A DNA stretch of 26,823 nucleotides from the IMG/VR virus record IMGVR_UViG_3300013094_000223, positions 1 through 26,823 of that record; one strand, 5' to 3'. Made by a program: the position numbers and the translations under genes. This document shows positions 1 to 8,571 of this stretch, one piece after another. The notes beneath the pieces are model-generated. The model did no database searches and was not told the DNA's origin. It saw only the letters and a list, made by a program, of their open reading frames with translations. The number at the start of each line of letters is the position of its first letter. Within the stretch, counting starts at the first letter, position 1. The DNA comes from a virus.

Positions 1-1
1 A

Positions 2-265
2 AACAACTGGGGAGTATCCCTAGTACGTGGACATTCCCATCACATGGGTGCTTATTATCAAACATACAATATCACGGGACAAGAGTTGCGTGGATATGAA
101 ATAGGTCATCTATGTGATGAGGACAAGATGGATTATTCCATCCAAAAGAATTGGCAAGCAGGATTTGCAGTGGCACACGTTGTCAATGATTATCCACATA
201 TGCAGCTAATTCAAATAACAAAAGACTACACTTGTGTAGTTGACGGTAAAATTTTTACCGCATAA
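2..265 (+). CDS. Calcineurin-like metallophosphoesterase, C-terminal part (5' end outside window)
   Basis: The open frame runs in from the left edge, and the visible 87 codons are the C-terminal end of a larger protein. They contain the sequence VRGHSHHMGAYYQTYN, which fits the last metal-binding GH(S/T)H motif of calcineurin-like phosphoesterases. An NWQAGFAVAHV stretch typical of the phage members of this family follows. Such proteins hydrolyse phosphomonoesters or phosphodiesters with two metal ions. Phage copies may act on nucleotides or nucleic acid; the substrate cannot be read here. The internal ATG at 44 is not a plausible start because the metal motif lies across it. The last codons form an inverted repeat (244-260), probably by chance. 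Confidence 0.72.
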   Translation, partial: NNWGVSLVRGHSHHMGAYYQTYNITGQELRGYEIGHLCDEDKMDYSIQKNWQAGFAVAHVVNDYPHMQLIQITKDYTCVVDGKIFTA

Positions 266-280
266 CCTAAAGGAGAAAAC

Positions 281-580
281 GTGGCTAAGTTCACACAATC
301 AGAAAAGGCTCTAGTAGAGCACTATGTATATGCAACCGTAGCGTCTGCAACAATCATTTGGGAGCGTGGTGGCACTGCTAACCATAACCTAAAGCATGTT
401 TTGTTTGCAGCGATCTTTGGTGTAATTGGTCCAGTTCTTGCAAAGATTAACCCTAAGGGTGTCGTTGCTGATCTAACCAAGAAGGAACATCTTTCAGCAC
501 CAGAAGCATCTGTTCTTGATTCAGTAGCAACTACAGCGGTTGCAGATGCATCAGCAGCACTTGCAAAGGCAGCAAAGTAA
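281..580 (+). CDS. Small hydrophobic-segment protein of unknown function
   Basis: This is a 99-residue protein with a GTG start, chosen because AAAGGAG lies just upstream. I recognise no family. Residues 15-27 are moderately hydrophobic and residues 39-55 more strongly so, so one membrane-associated helix is possible. The C-terminal 25 residues are rich in Ala, Ser, Val and Asp and probably helical. It sits 15 bases after the phosphoesterase and may share its transcript. A small holin-like or membrane-associated role cannot be excluded, but nothing specific supports it. Confidence 0.6.
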   Translation: MAKFTQSEKALVEHYVYATVASATIIWERGGTANHNLKHVLFAAIFGVIGPVLAKINPKGVVADLTKKEHLSAPEASVLDSVATTAVADASAALAKAAK

Positions 581-600
581 AATATAGATAAAACTTAATA

Positions 601-789
601 ATGGTTACTTGCAAAAAATGCGACGGTAGGGTTTTTGTAGATAGAATCTATTCTCAAAATTTAAGAATAGAGCTCTACTGCCTCATGTGTGGCAAAAGGT
701 GGATGGTTAAGAGAGACACAAGGTTTGGTGCATGGATAGCAAAAAAGGAAGATCAGTTTCAAAAAAACCTGAACGGTATTTTTACTTAA
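601..789 (+). CDS. Small zinc-ribbon protein
   Basis: This 62-residue protein has CKKC at residues 4-7 and CLMC at 27-30, a two-knuckle zinc-ribbon arrangement, followed by a basic stretch. Proteins of this size with one ribbon usually bind nucleic acid or a protein partner; no catalytic residues are seen. There is no clear Shine-Dalgarno sequence before the ATG, so the start is less certain. The last 58 bases overlap the next gene in another frame. Confidence 0.6.
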   Translation: MVTCKKCDGRVFVDRIYSQNLRIELYCLMCGKRWMVKRDTRFGAWIAKKEDQFQKNLNGIFT

Positions 790-1250
790 ATAGTAAACTA
801 CATAAGGTTTTGAGACGATCTCGTGCAGAAGATCTTTTAGTTGCTTGGGACTATCAATTGGGTAAGCGTGTTGCTTATAGTTTGACTGATGTCAATAAAA
901 ATAAACAACACGCCTATCCTATATCAAAAGTAGTTAAAATTATTGGTAAACATGAAGATACTATCAAAATGCATATGTATCGTGGAGATTTAAAATTTCC
1001 ACAAAGATCATATTCACTTAATGGAAATAAAACTCCAGGAAAATATTTTTGGAGCGAAGATGATGTTAGAGAGATGCATGATTTTTTTAAAACAGTTCAT
1101 AGAGGTAGGCCTAGAATTGACGGCGGTATTACACCTGGCGATATGCCATCAAGAGCCGAATTAGAAGCTATAATGAAACAAGAAAAAATTTTATATATTA
1201 AAAATAATGATGGGGATTTTGTCCCAGTTTGGAAACAACCTGAATGGTAA
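732..1250 (+). CDS. MerR/excisionase-like helix-turn-helix DNA-binding protein
   Basis: This is a 172-residue protein. Residues about 60-120 read like a MerR or excisionase-type winged helix: a segment starting YPISKVVKIIGKHEDTIK for the helix-turn-helix, an aromatic wing (KYFWSEDDVREMHDFF), then a basic GRPR patch. In phages such proteins are usually small regulators or architectural DNA-binding proteins. The ATG at 732 lies inside the zinc-ribbon gene, and a 7-base overlap joins it to the next gene. Which sites it binds is not visible. Assignment is by fold pattern only. Confidence 0.55.
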   Translation: MDSKKGRSVSKKPERYFYLNSKLHKVLRRSRAEDLLVAWDYQLGKRVAYSLTDVNKNKQHAYPISKVVKIIGKHEDTIKMHMYRGDLKFPQRSYSLNGNKTPGKYFWSEDDVREMHDFFKTVHRGRPRIDGGITPGDMPSRAELEAIMKQEKILYIKNNDGDFVPVWKQPEW

Positions 1251-1480
1251 ATGATAAGCAAAATAAAAAAGCATCACATGTTTTAAATCAAGCATTAAAA
1301 GTATTAGAATTTACAATGGAATTAGCGGTAGAAAAAGGTGATATTGATGCTATGATAGGAATATCAGATCGTTTAATGGTTTTATATCAACATTTATCAG
1401 AAGGAAATATAAAGAAGTTTAAGCCAGGATTTGCTTTAACTACTAATGATAGGGTAGAATCAGAAGATGAATCAGACTAA
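1244..1480 (+). CDS. Small helical protein of unknown function
   Basis: This is a 78-residue protein. Residues 8-52 look like two amphipathic helices (about residues 10-32 and 35-52), and the C-terminus is acidic (ESEDESD). I recognise no family. The ATG overlaps the stop of the HTH gene in the arrangement ATGGTAA, which suggests translational coupling. The stop region overlaps the start of the next gene by 14 bases. A role linked to the replication genes downstream is only suggested by position. Confidence 0.5.
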   Translation: MVNDKQNKKASHVLNQALKVLEFTMELAVEKGDIDAMIGISDRLMVLYQHLSEGNIKKFKPGFALTTNDRVESEDESD

Positions 1481-1673
1481 CGTAAAAGTAGAATTGCAAT
1501 TTACAAGAAATCTTGGCAACTATGAAAGCTTAAAAGTTTCTATTGGTGTTGAAGATTTTAAAAGAGACCATGAAACAGTTGACGAAGCTACCAATAGGGT
1601 ATATACTTTTGTTGAAGGAAAAATTATGGAAAAGGTTAATGAGATTGAGTTAGAACTAAAAGGTAAGAAATGA
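1467..1673 (+). CDS. Small conserved-looking phage protein, unknown function
   Basis: This 68-residue protein is built around the phrase NLGNYESLKVSIGVEDF and then a helix with VYTFVEGKIMEKVNEIE. I have seen this pattern in small phage proteins encoded close to replication genes, but no function is established. A beta strand pair followed by a long helix is likely. It overlaps both neighbours by a few bases (ATGA at the 3' end), so it is part of one polycistronic unit. Confidence 0.55.
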   Translation: MNQTNVKVELQFTRNLGNYESLKVSIGVEDFKRDHETVDEATNRVYTFVEGKIMEKVNEIELELKGKK

Positions 1674-2035
1674 CAAAAGATGAAGCAAAGCTAGCATATG
1701 GGCTAGTTGGATTTTATTGTACTTTATATAAAAAAAATTATGGTAAAACTCCTGTTGTAAATAGATATCGTGAAAAATGGGCTATGCAAGATGTAATTGA
1801 TAGTATAGGTTATGACAGGGCAAAAACTTTATTAGAGTATTATTTTCAAGTTGGTAAGCCACCACATGGCATACAATGGTTTTTTTATAATTTTGAAAAA
1901 CTAGATTTTAATTTACAGCAACAAGAACAAGATAAAACTCGAAGAGAATTAATTAGATCACGCACTAAGTCTATGGTTGAAGAAAGAGATAATGAATACA
2001 GAGTCAGCAGTAATAACAGCGATTTGTCAGAATAA
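1670..2035 (+). CDS. Hypothetical protein directly upstream of helicase, possible helicase accessory factor
   Basis: This 121-residue protein is mainly alpha-helical and rich in Tyr, Lys and Arg, with a charged Gln/Glu/Arg-rich C-terminal third (residues 85-112). It starts in an ATGA overlap with the preceding gene. Its 3' end overlaps the helicase gene by 44 bases. Position directly before a DnaB-like helicase is where several phages keep a helicase loader or primosome partner, and the helical, basic character would fit. No P-loop is present, so it is not a DnaC/DnaI-type AAA+ loader. The functional suggestion is inference. Confidence 0.5.
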   Translation: MTKDEAKLAYGLVGFYCTLYKKNYGKTPVVNRYREKWAMQDVIDSIGYDRAKTLLEYYFQVGKPPHGIQWFFYNFEKLDFNLQQQEQDKTRRELIRSRTKSMVEERDNEYRVSSNNSDLSE

Positions 2036-3218
2036 GGATATTTCAACAGTCCTATCTGGAAATGTTGATGAAGTTTTTACGTCTCACAGGGATGTTTGGG
2101 AAGGCCTTAAATCTTATTATTTAAAATTTAAAGCTGTTCCAGATATTTCAGTTCTTACTGAAAAGTTTAAAGATTTTGAGCCAGTTAAGGTAAAAGGTGA
2201 AACGGCATACTATCTTGACCAATTAAAGAATGAATATCTTGCTTCACGTTTAAGAAATCTACTTTTGACATCAGGTGCTAGCCTTAAAACAGAAGCATCA
2301 AGTAGGGTTATTGCTCAAATGCAAGCAGAGCTAGGCTCGCTTGGAAAATTAACCTCAAATGTAAGAGATGTTGATTTGACTGATTATAAAGAAGCTGAAA
2401 AACATTTTCAGGCTATAAAAGATCGTTCTGATATTATGGGTGGAAGTCCAGGAATTAAAACTGGCTTCAAGGCTATTGATTATGCTTATCCGACAGGAAT
2501 GGCTCCAGGACATCTTATAGTTATGATTGGTTGGCCAGGTAAGGGTAAGACATGGTTCTCTTCTTATTTGGCTTGTAAAGCTTGGGAACAAGGCTTTAAG
2601 CCTATGATTGTATCTCTTGAAATGACACCAGAAAATATGCGTGATCGTATTTATACAATGATGGGGTCGGGACTGTTTAAGGCTTCAGACTTTGCTAGAG
2701 GAGATGTTAATATTGATCAGTTTGATGACTGGGGTTTAAAAAAGTTTACAGATAAAAATCAATTTATTCTAGTTTCAAATGAAGGTTTGGGAGAAGTTAC
2801 TCCAAATGTTATTCAAGGAAAGATTGACCAGTATAAGCCTGATATTGTAATTTTAGATTACCATCAGTTGTTTGCTGATAATCAAAATTCAAAAGGTCCA
2901 ACTGAAAGAAATATGAATATTTCAAAATCATTCAAAAAGCTAGCAATGTCTAATAATATTCCGATTATTGATATTACTGCTGCAACTGCAGAAGAGGTTG
3001 CAGATCATGATTCTCCCCCAATGTTAAGTCAGGTTGCTTGGTCAAAAGCAATTGAATATGATGCTGATATGGCTATTGCAGTTCATAAAAATCCTGATTC
3101 TAATATAATGGAGATTGTAAGTAGAAAAAACCGTCATGGTACAGAATTTGGGATGTATCTTGATTGGGATTTAAATAGAGGTATTGTTAAAGAAGTTTAT
3201 GATATACCTGTGGGGTAA
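1992..3218 (+). CDS. dnaB: DnaB-like replicative DNA helicase
   Basis: This is a RecA-fold hexameric helicase that would unwind the fork 5'-3' in the phage replisome. With the start at 1992 it has 408 residues. The N-terminal ESAVITAICQ region and residues 20-130 correspond to the DnaB N-terminal helical domain. The ATPase has Walker A GWPGKGKT at 180-187 and Walker B PDIVILDY at 283-290, and an Arg/Lys-rich SRKNRHG segment near the C-terminus fits the arginine finger and beta-hairpin region. An upstream TTG at 1977 is in frame, but the ATG at 1992 has AAAGAG at the right distance and gives the usual N-terminus. The protein is shorter than bacterial DnaB (about 450-470 residues). The primase and SSB genes follow. 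Confidence 0.9.
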   Translation: MNTESAVITAICQNKDISTVLSGNVDEVFTSHRDVWEGLKSYYLKFKAVPDISVLTEKFKDFEPVKVKGETAYYLDQLKNEYLASRLRNLLLTSGASLKTEASSRVIAQMQAELGSLGKLTSNVRDVDLTDYKEAEKHFQAIKDRSDIMGGSPGIKTGFKAIDYAYPTGMAPGHLIVMIGWPGKGKTWFSSYLACKAWEQGFKPMIVSLEMTPENMRDRIYTMMGSGLFKASDFARGDVNIDQFDDWGLKKFTDKNQFILVSNEGLGEVTPNVIQGKIDQYKPDIVILDYHQLFADNQNSKGPTERNMNISKSFKKLAMSNNIPIIDITAATAEEVADHDSPPMLSQVAWSKAIEYDADMAIAVHKNPDSNIMEIVSRKNRHGTEFGMYLDWDLNRGIVKEVYDIPVG

Positions 3219-3238
3219 TTTATGTAATCATTCTTTAA

Positions 3239-3256
3239 CTTGATATAATTATCAAG
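3239..3256. promoter_or_regulatory. Perfect inverted repeat containing an extended -10 box
   Basis: The short gap after the helicase gene holds CTTGATA-TAAT-TATCAAG, a perfect 7-bp inverted repeat around a 4-base centre. Inside it is TGATATAAT (3241-3249), an extended -10 element on the + strand. No good -35 is seen. An operator overlapping a -10 box is the natural reading, with a dimeric repressor or autoregulator as the likely partner; this is inference. Transcription would start near 3256, shortly before the next gene. Confidence 0.45.
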
Positions 3257-3270
3257 AAAGATTGGTGATC

Positions 3271-3552
3271 ATGTACCCACGTAAAATACATGACTTTTGG
3301 ATTAGCGGAACCATTAAAGATGATTCTAAATTCCAAAGCTCAAGGGAAAACTATGAAAGACTTTTGGTGCAGCAAATGCGAGACAAAGGTTACGTTCCTG
3401 TCCTTGACATGCAACCACAATTTAATGTAAAATATAATGAAAGCAAAGATCACTACACTTTCAATCTTGTAATGTATGGAATATATATTGGAAAATCTAA
3501 AGCATTACAATACGAAGGTTTTTCTGGTCAGAGTTTAATACCTAAAGGATAA
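3271..3552 (+). CDS. Small hypothetical protein
   Basis: This 93-residue protein has alternating hydrophobic and polar strands (for example TFNLVMYGIYIGK), suggesting a small alpha/beta or beta-rich fold. I recognise no family. TTG at 3262 and GTG at 3265 are in-frame alternative starts; I chose the ATG at 3271 because GGTG sits just before it. It lies behind the inverted-repeat promoter and immediately before the primase gene, so a replication-related role is possible but unproven. Confidence 0.5.
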   Translation: MYPRKIHDFWISGTIKDDSKFQSSRENYERLLVQQMRDKGYVPVLDMQPQFNVKYNESKDHYTFNLVMYGIYIGKSKALQYEGFSGQSLIPKG

Positions 3553-3554
3553 AA

Positions 3555-4517
3555 ATGACAGATGCATATACTAAAGCGGATCTCCGCTCTATTTTGCGTT
3601 CTTGCAATATAGAAATAGTTTCACAAACTGGCACTGATTTTCTTTGCTTATGTCCATTTCATCATAATACAGATTCTCCAGCTTTTGCAGTAAGTTATTC
3701 TAAAGGCTTATATGTTTGTTACAATCAAAATTGTAATTCTTCTGGTACTGTTTTAGATTTAGTGATGAAATTAACTAATAGAAATAATTTTGAAGCAATG
3801 CGTTTTATATCTTCAAATAAACTTACAGAAACAGAAAAGCTTGAAGAGGAGTTAGCTCAACTATTAGAAGATAAACCAGAGTTTGAAGAATTTTCACAGA
3901 AAACACTTGATAAATTATTTGATGATTTATTGAATTCAAATATAGCAAAAGAATATTTTAATTCAAGAAATATAACTTCTGAAGCGATAGACTATTTTAA
4001 GCTTGGATATTCAAACATTCAAGAAATGGTTACAGTTCCACTTCATTCGCCAGACGGCATTCCTGTTGGTGTAATTGGTAGATCAATTGAGGGCAAACGT
4101 TTCAAGAACAGTCCTAATTTACCAAGAAATAAAACTATGTTTAATTTACATAGAGCAAAACGTGAAGGTGGAACTATAATTGTTGTAGAATCTAGTTTCG
4201 ATGCTATTCGTTTATGGCAAGCGGGATTTCCAAATGCTGTAGCCACATTAGGCGGAAGCATATCAGATATAAATATTAATCATTTAAATAAATATTCATC
4301 TACAATTATTTTAATGACAGATAATGACTTAGCTGGAAAATCTCTAGGTAAAACAATTGCTGGTAAGTTAAAAAATAAAAATGTATTATGGGCTAACTAT
4401 AGTTATAATATAGTTTACCCACATGATGCAAAAGATGTGGGAGATTTAACAGATGAAGAAATCAAACAATGTATAAAAAATGCAATTCCACATTTTGAAT
4501 ATGCAAATATGCAGTAG
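3555..4517 (+). CDS. dnaG: DnaG-like DNA primase (CHC2 zinc finger plus Toprim)
   Basis: This enzyme synthesises RNA primers for lagging-strand replication. The N-terminus has a CHC2-type zinc-binding domain: C33-x2-H36 (CPFHH), then C55-x4-C60. The catalytic core has a Toprim fold with VVESSFDAIRLWQAG (E212), then LGG, then TDNDLAGK (D256 and D258) as metal-binding acids. At 320 residues it is much shorter than bacterial DnaG (about 600). It lacks the C-terminal helicase-interaction domain, so contact with the phage helicase must differ. The ATG at 3555 follows AAAGGA. It is adjacent to the helicase and ssDNA-binding genes. Confidence 0.88.
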   Translation: MTDAYTKADLRSILRSCNIEIVSQTGTDFLCLCPFHHNTDSPAFAVSYSKGLYVCYNQNCNSSGTVLDLVMKLTNRNNFEAMRFISSNKLTETEKLEEELAQLLEDKPEFEEFSQKTLDKLFDDLLNSNIAKEYFNSRNITSEAIDYFKLGYSNIQEMVTVPLHSPDGIPVGVIGRSIEGKRFKNSPNLPRNKTMFNLHRAKREGGTIIVVESSFDAIRLWQAGFPNAVATLGGSISDININHLNKYSSTIILMTDNDLAGKSLGKTIAGKLKNKNVLWANYSYNIVYPHDAKDVGDLTDEEIKQCIKNAIPHFEYANMQ

Positions 4518-4543
4518 ACAAACTCAATTATACGTGCTATAAT
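4515..4543 (+). promoter_or_regulatory. Sigma70-like promoter for SSB/polymerase genes
   Basis: TAGACA at 4515-4520 and TATAAT at 4538-4543 are separated by exactly 17 bases, and TGC directly before the -10 makes it an extended -10 (TGCTATAAT). The -35 hexamer overlaps the stop codon of the primase gene. Transcription would start about 4550, giving a leader of about 40 bases before the SSB gene, which has a strong AAGGAG. A host housekeeping sigma factor could read it. Confidence 0.7.
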
Positions 4544-4589
4544 AAAAACACAGGACAAGTTAGAGTCCATTACACTAAGGAGAATATAT

Positions 4590-5270
4590 ATGGGAATAGT
4601 AAGAGGCTTAAACGCATTAAATCAACAAATGGAAAAAACAGAGTATTCTGCAGATGGTCAAAAGGGTACTTGGTTAAAGATTAACGATGGTCAATCAGTA
4701 AAGATTCGTTTTATGCAAGAGATTGATCCAAATTCACCAAATTATAATGAAAAAGCAGGCACTGCTTTTATTGCTGTTGAACACACAAATCCAGATCATT
4801 ACCAACGTAAAGCACTTTGTTCAATTGATGATCAAGGTCGTTGCTTTGGCTGTGAAATGCATCGTCGTGATCCAAAGGCAAAGTGGGGCGGTAAGAAGCG
4901 TTTCTATGCAAATGTAATTGTTGACGATGGTTCAAAAGAACCATATGTTGCAATTCTTTCGCAAGGTCTAGGGCCAAAGGCAATTACTGAAACAGTTATC
5001 GCTTGGGCAGGCGAAACAGGTAGTATTACAAATACTAATTGGAAGGTAAAGCGTACAGGTAGTGGAGCAACTGATACAAGTTATTCTGCTATTCCTCTTC
5101 CAACTGCAGAAGTTGGTGCTATTGATTTCGAAAAGTATGAAATGTATGATCTTGAAAAGACAGCAGTTCGTGATGTACCTTATGCAGAACAAGAAGCTTT
5201 CTATTTTGGAACAACTTCTGATAATTCAAGTGAAAAAGAATCAGCCACATCATCAGCAGTTGAGTGGTAA
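4590..5270 (+). CDS. gp32-like single-stranded DNA-binding protein
   Basis: This 226-residue protein probably coats single-stranded DNA at the fork. Residues 20-150 have the strand-rich pattern of an OB fold. Residues 65-91 contain histidines H65 and H70 followed by C77-x7-C85-x2-C88 and H91. This closely parallels the zinc-binding His-Cys-Cys-Cys set of T4 gp32. The last 25 residues are Ser- and Glu-rich, as in SSB tails that bind partners. It has its own promoter and an AAGGAG ribosome site at good spacing, fitting high expression. It lies between primase and polymerase, where an SSB is expected. Sequence similarity is remote, so the call rests on the zinc motif and position. Confidence 0.68.
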   Translation: MGIVRGLNALNQQMEKTEYSADGQKGTWLKINDGQSVKIRFMQEIDPNSPNYNEKAGTAFIAVEHTNPDHYQRKALCSIDDQGRCFGCEMHRRDPKAKWGGKKRFYANVIVDDGSKEPYVAILSQGLGPKAITETVIAWAGETGSITNTNWKVKRTGSGATDTSYSAIPLPTAEVGAIDFEKYEMYDLEKTAVRDVPYAEQEAFYFGTTSDNSSEKESATSSAVEW

Positions 5271-5295
5271 TAAATAACTAGTAGAAAAGATTAAA

Positions 5296-8200
5296 ATGTC
5301 TGATTTTGTGCATTTGCATGTTCATAGCCATTATTCACTTATGGATGGTCTAAATACTCCATATGAATTATTGCAGGCTGCAAAAAATCAAGGTCAGACA
5401 TCTCTTTCTATTACAGATCATGGAACATTGTCATCTCATAGAGATATGCAAATCGCAGCTAAAGAATTAGGCATGAAGCCTATACTCGGTCTTGAGGCTT
5501 ATATCTCGGCTACAGATCGTTTTGATAAAAGAGCAGTTGCAAAAAGAGATGACAATACTTCCTTGTACAACCACATTATCCTATTAGCAAAAAATGACGA
5601 GGGTTTAAAAAACCTGCAAAAGCTTTCACAGATTGCTTGGACAGAAGGTTATTACCATAAGCCACGTATTGATATGGAATGCCTATTTGAGTTCGGTGAC
5701 GGTATAATTGTAGTATCTGGTTGTATGAATGGTCTTATCTCTAAAGCAATTGAGCGTGGGGATAATGAAAAAGCAAGAGAATATGTCAAGATGTTTAAAA
5801 ACCGTTTTGGCAAAGACTTTTATATTGAAGTACAAGCACACAATCCAGAAAACTTAAATACTGCCCTTTTAGCATTGGCAGATGAATTTGGGGTGAAGCC
5901 AGTTGCTACAGGAGACTGTCATTTTGCAAAGAAAGAGGAGAGGGATTTGGAAGAACTCCTTCTCATCCTATCAACAAAACCGTCGCAAAACAAAGAAGCA
6001 GACTATGCAAGTGGTCGCCAACATAGTAATATTATTGATCGCTTTGATCATTTATATCCCAACCGCCCTATTAGTTTCGCTGACATTAACGTGTATATTC
6101 AATCCTACGATGAAATTGCATTGGACTTTCAAGAGACGGGTATTACAAGAAAAGATATCTACGAATCTTCAGTAGAGATTTCTAATAAAGTTGAGTCTTA
6201 TGATTTTCATGAAAATCTTGATTTGCTTCCAGTTCCAAAAAAGAATGCATTAAAAACAGTTAAAGATATGTGTGAAAAATCATTAGTAGATATGGGATTA
6301 GATAATGAAACATACAGAGAAAGATTACAAGAAGAAATTAAAGTCATTGCTGATAAAAATTTTGCTAGTTACTTCCTTGTTGTTGGTGATATGGTTGGTT
6401 GGGCAAAAGAAAATGAAATCCTTGTTGGCCCAGGACGTGGATCCGCTGCTGGAAGTTTAGTTTGCTATTTATTGGGTATTACTGATGTAGACCCAATTAA
6501 ATTTGACTTATTGTTCTTCAGATTTATTAATCCAGAACGTAACGATTTTCCAGATATTGATACAGATTTTATGGACCGTCGTCGTGGTGAAGTTAAAGAT
6601 TATCTTAAAAAGAAGTTTAAGCATGTTGCATCTATTTCTACCTACACATATTTTAAAGATAAAGGCGTTATCCGTGACGTCGCAAGAGCATTTTTAGTAC
6701 CATTGGGTGAAGTTGATAAAGCTTTAAAAGGCGTAGAAACTTTTGAGGAATATGAAGTAAGTGAATCAACCATGGAATTTAGAAATAAGTATCCTGAAGT
6801 AACAAAATATGCTTCAATGTTGCGTGGAAAAATTCGTTCAAACGGAATGCATGCAGCGGGAGTTGTTGTTGCTAAGGATGATATTAGCAAGTATGTTCCA
6901 ATTGAAACACGTAAAGATCCAAATGATTCTGTATCAGGTCGTATACCAGTAGTAGCATATGATATGGAGCAAACAGCAGATCTCGGATTGATTAAGCTAG
7001 ACGTACTAGGACTTAAAACATTATCGGTTATTGATGATGCTTTAAGAACTATTGAACATATTAGCAAGAAAAAGATTGATCTTAAATCAATTAAACTTGA
7101 TGACAAAAAAGTATTTGAAATGCTTTCAGATGGATTTACAAAAGGTGTGTTTCAGGCTGAAGCAACACCATACACAAATCTACTAATGAAAATGGGTGTA
7201 AGCACATTTGAAGATTTGGCTGCATCTAATGCATTAGTTCGTCCAGGAGCCATGAATACAGTTGGAGGATCTTATATCCGACGTAAAAAGGGTGAAGAGA
7301 TAGTTACATATGCCCATCAAATAATGCATGAGTTTACAGAACGTACATATGGAGTTATTATTTATCAGGAACAGGTTATGCAAGCCTGTGTTTATTTGGG
7401 AGGAATGTCGTGGGCAGATGCTGACAAAGTTAGAAAAATTATTGGAAAAAAGAAAGATGCTAGTGAATTTGAGCAGTATAGAGAGAGCTTTGTTACGGGA
7501 GCTTCTAGATATATCACGAAAGAAGATGCCGAAAAGCTTTGGCATGACTTTGAAGCTCACGCTGGGTATTCTTTTAACCGTTCTCACGCTATTGCATACT
7601 CTATGCTTAGCTATTACACAGCTTGGCTTAAGTGCTATTACCCTCTTGAGTTTATGTTTGCCATTCTCAAGAATGAAAAAGATAAAGACGCTAGAACAGA
7701 CTATTTATTGGAAGCTAAACGCTTGGGCATTAAAGTCTTGCTCCCACATATCAACGAATCTGAACTTGATTTTAGCATCCAAGGGAACTCAATAAGATTT
7801 GGTTTGTCTAATATTAAATATATTTCTGATAATATAGGTAGTAAGATAATTGCTAATCGTCCTTATAAATCAATGTCGCATTTTACAGAGATAGCAGGGC
7901 AAAAAGGTAGTGGTATTAATTCAAGAGCAATTGATTCGTTAAATCAAATAGGTGCTGCAGCGTTTTCAGATAATCCACGTAAAGGTTATGAAAATGAAAA
8001 TTTATATGAATACTTAGGTGTTCCTAAATTTTATACTGGTAAGCTAAGTCCTAAAATTAAAGCACAAGTAAATCCACTTGAGGAGTTTCTTGAAGAAGGA
8101 TGCTTTGTTCTTCTTGCAATGGTTAAGTCAATTAAAAAGGGACCAACTTGGTCACGTGTTGAACTTGTTGATGATACTGGATCTATTGGCATCTTTCATG

Positions 8201-8571
8201 CTGTAAATACTCAAATTGAACCAGGAATGATGTATTTCTTTTTGGTTGGAGACAATAGAATTCATAAGTATGTTACAATTGATGATGTCGTTAATAAAAT
8301 TGATGAACCTTTTGTACAATGGCTTTATAGAGATAAATTAAAAATAGATGAAGGAAAAAGATTAGTTTTAGATTTTACGCATTATAAAACTAAAGCAAAT
8401 AAAATGATGGCTCATATCATATTGTCTGATTCAGATAAAAATCTTGAGCGAGTAATAGCTTTCCCAAAGTTATATACCAAAGCTTTGGGTAAAATGCAAG
8501 CGGGAAAGATTTGTGATCCCGCTATTGCAAAAATGGAAGATGGAACACTATACGTTAAGGAGGTTAGCTAA
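5296..8571 (+). CDS. dnaE: DNA polymerase III alpha subunit (DnaE type, with PHP domain)
   Basis: This 1091-residue C-family replicative polymerase is slightly shorter than bacterial DnaE (about 1160-1180). The N-terminal PHP domain has HLHVHSHYSLMDGL, SITDHGT and GLEAYI, and ends with GDCHF, so the metal-binding residues look intact and proofreading in cis is plausible, as shown for mycobacterial DnaE1. The polymerase core has GPGRGSAAGS (378-387), the catalytic acids D420 and D422 in PDIDTDF, and D569 in IKLDVLGLKT. A C-terminal OB-fold-like region is seen at about 930-1010. No clamp or clamp loader is visible in this window, so host factors are probably used. Transcription probably comes from the promoter at 4515. 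Confidence 0.95.
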   Translation: MSDFVHLHVHSHYSLMDGLNTPYELLQAAKNQGQTSLSITDHGTLSSHRDMQIAAKELGMKPILGLEAYISATDRFDKRAVAKRDDNTSLYNHIILLAKNDEGLKNLQKLSQIAWTEGYYHKPRIDMECLFEFGDGIIVVSGCMNGLISKAIERGDNEKAREYVKMFKNRFGKDFYIEVQAHNPENLNTALLALADEFGVKPVATGDCHFAKKEERDLEELLLILSTKPSQNKEADYASGRQHSNIIDRFDHLYPNRPISFADINVYIQSYDEIALDFQETGITRKDIYESSVEISNKVESYDFHENLDLLPVPKKNALKTVKDMCEKSLVDMGLDNETYRERLQEEIKVIADKNFASYFLVVGDMVGWAKENEILVGPGRGSAAGSLVCYLLGITDVDPIKFDLLFFRFINPERNDFPDIDTDFMDRRRGEVKDYLKKKFKHVASISTYTYFKDKGVIRDVARAFLVPLGEVDKALKGVETFEEYEVSESTMEFRNKYPEVTKYASMLRGKIRSNGMHAAGVVVAKDDISKYVPIETRKDPNDSVSGRIPVVAYDMEQTADLGLIKLDVLGLKTLSVIDDALRTIEHISKKKIDLKSIKLDDKKVFEMLSDGFTKGVFQAEATPYTNLLMKMGVSTFEDLAASNALVRPGAMNTVGGSYIRRKKGEEIVTYAHQIMHEFTERTYGVIIYQEQVMQACVYLGGMSWADADKVRKIIGKKKDASEFEQYRESFVTGASRYITKEDAEKLWHDFEAHAGYSFNRSHAIAYSMLSYYTAWLKCYYPLEFMFAILKNEKDKDARTDYLLEAKRLGIKVLLPHINESELDFSIQGNSIRFGLSNIKYISDNIGSKIIANRPYKSMSHFTEIAGQKGSGINSRAIDSLNQIGAAAFSDNPRKGYENENLYEYLGVPKFYTGKLSPKIKAQVNPLEEFLEEGCFVLLAMVKSIKKGPTWSRVELVDDTGSIGIFHAVNTQIEPGMMYFFLVGDNRIHKYVTIDDVVNKIDEPFVQWLYRDKLKIDEGKRLVLDFTHYKTKANKMMAHIILSDSDKNLERVIAFPKLYTKALGKMQAGKICDPAIAKMEDGTLYVKEVS

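Noticed and set aside
244-260. Inverted repeat CGGTAAAA/TTTTACCG as a terminator
   Set aside because: It has almost no loop, lies inside coding sequence before the stop, and has no T run after the stem.
6642-7106. Long minus-strand open frame inside the polymerase gene
   Set aside because: It lies wholly within dnaE, has no ribosome site or recognisable domain, and the composition is that of an antisense shadow.
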